Source of the DNA: Desulfobulbus oralis
Lineage (GTDB): Bacteria; Desulfobacterota; Desulfobulbia; Desulfobulbales; Desulfobulbaceae
Reading direction: 5' to 3'
DNA length: 64,000 nt
Assembly (NCBI RefSeq): GCF_002952055.1
Contig: NZ_CP021255.1
Coordinates: 1,180,851 to 1,244,850 of the forward strand
A program made the translations under genes and the position numbers. The notes under the pieces were generated by a model, which was not told the origin of the DNA, did not search any database, and worked only from the letters and a program-made list of their open reading frames with translations. Position 1 is the first letter of the stretch. Every line of letters starts with the position of its first letter. Below, in pieces: positions 59,123 through 64,000 of this stretch.

Positions 59123-59164
59123 CACTGCCGGAGACACTCTGTTGCGAAAGTGTCTCCGGCAGTG
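59123..59164. repeat. Perfect 16-bp hairpin in a 404-bp gene-free stretch
   Basis: CACTGCCGGAGACACT and its exact complement flank a 10-base loop. No T-run follows on either strand, so a classical terminator is unlikely, although it lies 80 bases after the activator stop. The rest of 59044-59447 is GC-rich (including further G/C-rich short repeats at 59345-59430) and has no convincing gene. It may be a structured leader for the next gene. Confidence 0.6.
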
Positions 59165-59447
59165 TGCACTTGGTGTACATGGAGCCGGGCGGCGCTGGCT
59201 TGTCCAACCGTCTGTGCGCCGTTTTTGCGGCAATGGCTGGCCGCTGGTCGAAGCGGTTTTGTGCCCGCAAAAACAAGGCATTGGCTTGGCCGCGCCAGCC
59301 CCCACCTGCCGGCTGGCATGTTCCTTGCTTCGCTGCCGATCAGTGCAGGTGGGCGGCGGACCGCAGGAGCATAGGGCCTGCCGCCCGGACAGGATGGCCG
59401 GACTGGCCCCGACGCAGGGGCCGGCAGGCAAATCAGGGAGGCAATAA

Positions 59448-59933
59448 GTGGAAATTGCAGAGGATTTTACTGAGCTCGTGCGCAAAAAGGCGGAAAAACA
59501 CTACCGCCAGGGCCGCTTTTTCTGTGGTGAATCGGTGCTGCGCGGCATTGTGGATGTGAGCGGCCAGAAAGAGCGGCGGGCTCTTGTGGCGCTGGCCTCG
59601 GGCTTCGGCACCGGCATGGGTGAGGCCGGCTGTGCCTGCGGTGCGGTGGTGGGCGGCATTATGGCCCTGGGCCTCTTCTTTGGCCGTACCATGCCCGGCG
59701 ATCCCAAGGTGAACGCCTGCATGGCGTTGGCCCGAGAACTGCACGACCAGTTCCGCGCCAAACACCGGAGTGTCTGCTGCCGCGTGCTCAATCGGGGCGT
59801 GGTGCATGACTCGCCGGAGCAGCAGGAAAATTGTGCCCAGCGCACAGCCGACGCTGCGGGAATAGCGGCCGCGATCATTGCCCGGGAGCTGAAGAGGCAG
59901 GCCCGGGACGCTGAAAAAAAAGCAGGCCCATAA
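59448..59933 (+). CDS. C_GCAxxG_C_C family redox protein
   Basis: This 161-residue protein starts at a GTG after GGGAGG. The family pattern is visible: Cys in RFFCGESVLRGI, GCACG in GEAGCACGAVVGGIMALG, CCRVL in the middle, and a Cys in EQQENCAQRTAD. These conserved cysteines suggest a metal or Fe-S site. The family is frequent in anaerobes; its function is not settled. It has no clear operon partner except the broken MFS gene 12 bases downstream. Confidence 0.82.
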   Translation: MEIAEDFTELVRKKAEKHYRQGRFFCGESVLRGIVDVSGQKERRALVALASGFGTGMGEAGCACGAVVGGIMALGLFFGRTMPGDPKVNACMALARELHDQFRAKHRSVCCRVLNRGVVHDSPEQQENCAQRTADAAGIAAAIIARELKRQARDAEKKAGP

Positions 59934-59945
59934 GAGGACAGCGCC

Positions 59946-60242
59946 ATATCAGAAGAAACGGCAGCACGCATTTCCCGTGCATTCGTTCTGCTCACCGCAG
60001 GCGGCACCTTTCTGCATGCCATCTGTGCCGGTTTCCTCGACAATTACGGCATCATGCTGCCGTATCTGGTGCAGCGGGCCGGCATTTCCTATGCCACGGT
60101 CAGCTTTGTGATTGCCTTGGGCCTGCCGCTCTTCGGCCTGTTGGTCCTGCGCAGCTCCGCCCGGCGGGTGCTCTGTCTGGGCGCGCTGATGATGCTTTCC
60201 GGCCTGCTGTTGCTGCCCCTGTGCCGAAGGCCCCGAGGCTGA
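59946..60242 (+). pseudogene. MFS transporter 5' fragment cut by the IS30 element
   Basis: A frame of 98 codons reads ISEETAARISRAFVLLTAGG, then ICAGFLDNYGIMLPYLVQRAGISYA and three membrane-like stretches, as at the start of an MFS carrier. It ends where the IS30 relic begins. There is a ribosome site (AGAGGAC) but the codon at the expected start is ATA, not ATG. The gene is therefore broken at both ends. Confidence 0.6.
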
Positions 60243-61154
60243 CGCTGGGCGTTCTGCTGCGTTCCTGAGCATCTTCTTCGTGATCTTGTGAAAGCTGATG
60301 CCCCTGGGAAAGTACTGCCGCAAAAGCCCGTTGCTGTTTTCGTTCGTCCCACGTTGCCACGGGGCATGTGGTTTACAAAAATACGTGCGCAGGCCAGTGG
60401 CCAACTCCAGAGCCCTGAAGCCTGCCACTTCCGAACCATTATCCAGCGTCAGGGTCTGCCTCAGCTTTGACGGCACAGCACGCAAGCAGGAAATGAGCCC
60501 CGCATTGAAGGACGCGGCTGTCTTGTCTTGTACCCTGGCCAGCAGCAGAAAGCGGCTCCTGCGTTCGTTACAGGTGAGCAGCGCTGCTTTTCCTTTGGAG
60601 GCACAGACAAGGTCTGCTTCCCAGTCCCCAAAGCGGGTTCTCCCGGCAACAATCCCCGGCCGCTGGCTGATATCAATACGTCCGGGGAACAGGCGCCGTC
60701 CCTGGCCATACCTGGCTTGCCGCCTTCGCCTTTTGTGGGCACGGCGTAAATGGCGGTAGCTGGTATCGCCGAATTGTGCCGCTGCATAGACCCAGCGGTA
60801 GATAGTCTCTGTACTGATACGCATTTTTTGATCCTCTGGATACTCCAGACGGATGCGGCCCGCGATCTGCTCGGGAGACCAGTTTGCACGCAACTTTTCA
60901 TCGACCCAGGCAAGCAGTTCGGGCCGATTCATACAACGGTAATGCCTTGCTCTCTTTCGCCTTTTGTGGGCGCGCCGCTCTGCGCTCTGCGCACGATAGC
61001 CTCGTTTTGCAGAGCCCACGTTGCGGCTCAGTTCCCGGGAAAGCGTGCTGTGACTCCTGCCCAGGCCTCTGGCCATTTCCCGGCAGCTCAGGCCCATGGA
61101 CACAAAGAGTTCGATCCTGATGCGTTCTTCCAGAGTAAGATGGCTATGGGACAT
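60240..61154 (-). pseudogene. IS30-family transposase, C-terminus truncated
   Basis: Reading from MSHSHLTLEERIRIELFVSM at 61154 (AAGGAG upstream), about 305 residues match IS30 transposases: HTH LSCREMARGLGRSHSTLSREL, then RTRFGDWEADLVCASKG (first Asp), LTLDNGSEVAGF (second Asp) and PWQRGTNENSNGLLRQYFP (Glu). After KITKKMLRN the sequence leaves the family and runs into the MFS gene on the other strand, so about 30 C-terminal residues and one IS end are lost. It is the source family of the relic at 11.3-11.7 kb. Confidence 0.85.
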
Positions 61155-61196
61155 GGCGGGCTCCTTCTGGCTGAGTGGTTGTTCGTGCTTCCACAC

Positions 61197-61689
61197 TCTA
61201 CCAGAATCCCGCCTTGTCCTTTTAACTTTTCATGCCCCTACCAGGTGGTGCGTTTGGAATGAGAATCTACCGGCTCAATGGGTCGGGAAATGCCCAGCAT
61301 TTGGCTGCCCACAGGGTGGAGATGCCGCCTTTATCCGAGGAGTCATGAGGCAAATGGCCCAGAACCATCTGACCAGAGATATCCTGGTGGCGTGAAGCGC
61401 GGCGTTCCGGCAATTAAGGCCAGCCTGATGTCGGCAGCGTGCTCATTGGCAGAACCTGCATGAGGCAATGAGGTCGTCGCCCCTGAATAACTTTCAACCA
61501 TATGAAATATTGGGATATTACTTCGTACAGCCCAAAAAGCCGATTGCAGGGCCTCTTTGGATATGTTCCGAAGTCCTCTCGAAAATATTCCCGGGTCGGA
61601 ACCATGAATTGTATCGCCTGAGCAGCCCTGATCGACCGGGCACTGCCTGAACAGGAGTTCGGCGCAATCCATTTAAGAACATGGCCGGC
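61197..61689. other. No recognisable gene
   Basis: This stretch of about 490 bases lies between the IS30 relic and the next IS relic. Short frames on both strands have no family resemblance and no ribosome sites. Confidence 0.5.
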
Positions 61690-61910
61690 CCGGCTTCCCA
61701 TCCATCCTGAGGGCAGGCCTGTCCTGCTTCAGCCACGCTTTCAGACCCTCTGACAAAGAAACCGTGCGGCGTTGCTGGAAAACCCGTACTACCAGTATTT
61801 CTGCGGGGATGCGTACCTTTGTCATGGCTACCCATTGTTCCGTCTTCGCCTTGCCGATAGCGCAAAGCCATCGGCGAGAAGGCTTGCGAGCTGATTTTGC
61901 AGGTGACGGA
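61690..61910 (+). pseudogene. IS5-like transposase N-terminal relic
   Basis: Pieces in two frames recall IS5-group transposases: HAFRPSDKETVRRC, then LENPYYQYFCGDAYLCHGYPL. These match the usual L/F-SDE-x-VV...ENPYYQYFCGE pattern. Frameshifts and stops follow. It is distinct from the IS5 copies at 31.5 and 47.6 kb. Confidence 0.6.
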
Positions 61911-62153
61911 ACAGGTTGGCCTGGCCAGTCGGAGGGCTCAGGGCAGGCAGCCTTGAGCGGGTCTGCATCGACATCACCGTGTAGGAACAGGTGCCTGGCT
62001 ATCCGACAGATGCGCGCCTGCTCAACAGGAGCCGTGTGCGGCGTGTCGGGAAATATGCTGTGCGGCTGCGGCAGAACTGCAAGCAGCCTGACTCCCGTGG
62101 CCTCGATGTGGTTTGGCCAGCTTTGCACGCTCGCCAGGTGAAACGGGCGCGGC

Positions 62154-62504
62154 GTGGACTGCATCGATAAAGGCAAGGCGCACAGAGGGCAGATCGAGCT
62201 GTTCTTCAGGTGGATCAGGCAGCGTCTGAACGTGAGGAGTTTTGTGGATACAAGCACCAGCGATGCGAATGCAGTTGCGGTTCGCCTTGTGTGCCTGTCT
62301 TCTGGTGGCGTTTCTCAAGTTCAGAAGCCGCCAGGGGCATGCAGTATTGCAGATTTTGCGACCCGTGCAGCGCAATGTGCTCGAGCAGCGGGATCTGGCG
62401 GGGCTCCTTTGCCCGAACAAACAGAAAATACCATTAAAAATCAAACAATTAGAATTACTCCAATTTAATGGGGCAGCAGTGATACGCCAAATCCGAATCA
62501 AATG
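62154..62504 (+). pseudogene. IS4-like transposase C-terminal relic
   Basis: RGQIELFFRWIRQRLNVRSFVDTS contains the catalytic-Glu region of IS4-type DDE transposases. After a shift the frame continues ALCACLLVAFLKFRSRQGHAVLQILRPVQRNVLEQRDLAGLL, the typical tail. The upstream two-thirds of the gene is not recognisable. The GC content falls after this point. Confidence 0.65.
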
Positions 62505-62613
62505 ACGAGGAGCCAGAAAATGTCATTTTTATACGCCAGATTATAGAATTTTTTGTACAGAAAATTAAGAATACAAGAGAAGCAGAAAATCATTATAACG
62601 AGAGGAGACAGGT

Positions 62614-63561
62614 ATGATAAAATTGTTATCTGGTTCGATTATGTGCATATTTTTGCTGATTACATCCCTTGCTCACTCAGCAGACTATCCTGATCATCCT
62701 GTCAATATACTCACCATGACTAAACCAGGTGCACAAATTGACTTACTTACACGTGCATTAGCTGAGCAACTGAAAAAAACATGGGACCAACCTGTCATTG
62801 TATCCAATAAACCGGGTGGTTCGCACGGGAGCGTTATGGCCAGCGAGTTAGCGAACGCACCCAACGATGGGTATAGTCTTGGCGTTTCTGCAACGGGCGC
62901 TTTCACTTATTCTCCAAACTTTCTCCATACCACCTACAAGCTGGATGATTTTCATTATTTCACACTACTCGGTCTGAACCAGAGTGGTATCATTTGTGCT
63001 CCTGATCGTCCCTGGAAAACTCTGAAAGACGCATTCATATGGGCAAAGAAGGCAAACAAAGGCCTAACCTATATGTTTCAAGGATCGGATGATCGTGACG
63101 TCATGAGACGCATTGCACAAAATGAAGACGTCAAATTATCTTTGATGCCCAGTACTGGTGGCCCATCTGTTATAACTGCCGTTATGGGTGGTCATGCTGA
63201 TCTTGGACATGTTGGAGCCATTCTCTTTGATTATGTTACTGAGGGTAAAATCAAGTGTCTCGCAGCATCAATACCGGTACGTTTTACAGAACTTCCTGAT
63301 ATTACAACTCTCAAGGAACAGGGATGGAACGAATCTGTTGAAATGTATCTAGTGCTTGTTGGCCCAAAGAACTTACCGGAGAATGTCGTAAAACGCATAG
63401 ACGATGCCGTACAATCTTTAAAAGAAAATCAGAAATATAATACATTTGTACAGGAAAAGCTTCATATTATTCTGACTGATTACGGTCATGAATATGCACA
63501 GAAGTATATGGAAGAGACCTCTTTCCGTTTTGCAAAAGAAAAGGAAGCCTCTGAGAAATAA
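62614..63561 (+). CDS. tctC: Tripartite tricarboxylate transporter receptor, TctC/Bug family (second system)
   Basis: This 315-residue periplasmic receptor has a signal peptide (MIKLLSGSIMCIFLLITSLAHS) and family landmarks DYPDHPVNILTMTKPGAQIDLLTRALA, SNKPGGSHGSVMASELANAPNDGYSLG and PSVITAVMGGHADLGHV. Its DNA is clearly AT-richer than the rest of the window, which suggests recent transfer. AGGAGACAGGT precedes the ATG. A tctB-like gene follows 55 bases later. Confidence 0.88.
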   Translation: MIKLLSGSIMCIFLLITSLAHSADYPDHPVNILTMTKPGAQIDLLTRALAEQLKKTWDQPVIVSNKPGGSHGSVMASELANAPNDGYSLGVSATGAFTYSPNFLHTTYKLDDFHYFTLLGLNQSGIICAPDRPWKTLKDAFIWAKKANKGLTYMFQGSDDRDVMRRIAQNEDVKLSLMPSTGGPSVITAVMGGHADLGHVGAILFDYVTEGKIKCLAASIPVRFTELPDITTLKEQGWNESVEMYLVLVGPKNLPENVVKRIDDAVQSLKENQKYNTFVQEKLHIILTDYGHEYAQKYMEETSFRFAKEKEASEK

Positions 63562-63616
63562 TCATCATACACAGCGAATATCTGGCTCTCCAATATCACC
63601 CACCTCGGAGAACGCT

Positions 63617-64000
63617 ATGACAACTATCCAGCGTGACACTATTTCCTATACTGTTATTGCTTTGGCCAGTGGAATTCTCCTTCTCTGGATCATACCTGCC
63701 TTTTCACCCGAATATCCCGGATACGGAGCACCGGCCACGCTTGTCCCAGATATAGCAGCCGGGTTCATGCTCGGGCTTTCCCTGCTTGGCCTGCTCAAAA
63801 TTGCATGGACAAGAGCCGGTTACGAAAGAACGAAGGTGGATGGCGTTCATTGGCTGCATCTGGTCAAATTTTTCGTTCCATGTGGCATAATGATGCCTGC
63901 CATGCACTACTTGGGTTTCATCCCTGCCGGAGTCCTCTTTCTGCTTGTGATTCAACTCAGTTGCGGACAACGCCATCCTGTTCCACTGGTTCTGGTCGCT
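63617..64000 (+). CDS. tctB: Tripartite tricarboxylate transporter small permease TctB, 3' end missing
   Basis: 128 codons are visible before the window ends: MTTIQRDTISYTVIALASGILLLWIIPAF and further hydrophobic stretches (LVPDIAAGFMLGLSLLGLLKI, LGFIPAGVLFLLVIQL), as in TctB. It follows tctC, so a tctA gene probably lies beyond the edge. Confidence 0.75.
   Translation, partial: MTTIQRDTISYTVIALASGILLLWIIPAFSPEYPGYGAPATLVPDIAAGFMLGLSLLGLLKIAWTRAGYERTKVDGVHWLHLVKFFVPCGIMMPAMHYLGFIPAGVLFLLVIQLSCGQRHPVPLVLVA

Noticed and set aside
59123-59164. Rho-independent terminator of the PAS activator gene
   Set aside because: No T-run follows the hairpin on either strand, so I list it only as a repeat.

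Overview
The window is about 60% GC and looks like chromosome from an anaerobic, probably sulfite- or sulfate-reducing member of the Desulfobacterota (Desulfobulbus- or Desulfovibrio-like). This taxonomic call is an inference. It rests on the early-cobalt (CbiK-type) cobalamin pathway, a GTP-type PEP carboxykinase, a C_GCAxxG_C_C protein, TRAP and TTT carboxylate transporters, and a pathway that releases sulfite from C3 sulfonates.

Layout. (1) 1-7.99 kb, minus strand: one cobalamin operon, reading riboswitch-terminator, cbiK (frameshifted), btuC, btuD, btuF, cbiA, cbiC, cbiD, cbiE/T. (2) 8.1-15.8 kb: housekeeping genes mdh, prfC, tRNA-Lys, an IS30 relic, radA, a membrane protein and pckG. (3) 16-31.3 kb: a sulfonate catabolic locus. 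A GAF-type sigma54 activator diverges from a sigma54 promoter that leads into suyA-suyB-hpsN and two dehydrogenases resembling hpsO and hpsP. A five-gene ABC importer, a tripartite tricarboxylate transporter and a LarA-type nickel racemase follow, all on the plus strand. The expected flow is 2,3-dihydroxypropane-1-sulfonate (DHPS) to (R)-sulfolactate to pyruvate plus sulfite. The LarA protein keeps all four expected active-site residues and may be a racemase for the sulfolactate intermediate, which would be a new role. (4) 31.4-47.9 kb: a decaying defence island between two relics of the same IS5-family element. It holds a type I restriction-modification locus (hsdM with an in-frame amber codon, hsdS with two frameshifts, intact hsdR), an AlbA_2 protein, an ImmA/PIN pair, a broken fic, a DUF6155 protein, a TOTE-type primase-helicase, an IS630 relic and a MITE. 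(5) 47.9-52.7 kb: a GNAT, an MlaD-like lipoprotein, tRNA-Gly, rplM-rpsI and argC-truA-maf. (6) 52.7-59.9 kb: a TRAP transporter (dctPQM) behind a second sigma54 promoter with an elaborate inverted/direct repeat in its leader, a decayed copy of a sigma54 activator, an intact PAS-type sigma54 activator, and a C_GCAxxG_C_C protein. (7) 59.9-62.5 kb: an IS graveyard (truncated MFS gene, truncated IS30, IS5-like and IS4-like relics). (8) 62.6 kb to the end: an AT-rich second TTT system (tctC, tctB) that runs off the window.

Two loci therefore pair a sigma54 activator with a carboxylate/sulfonate-type transporter, which suggests a scavenger that switches between organic anions. Several genes (cbiK, hsdM, hsdS, fic, the transposases) carry frameshifts or stops. 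These may be real decay or assembly error and need read-level checking.
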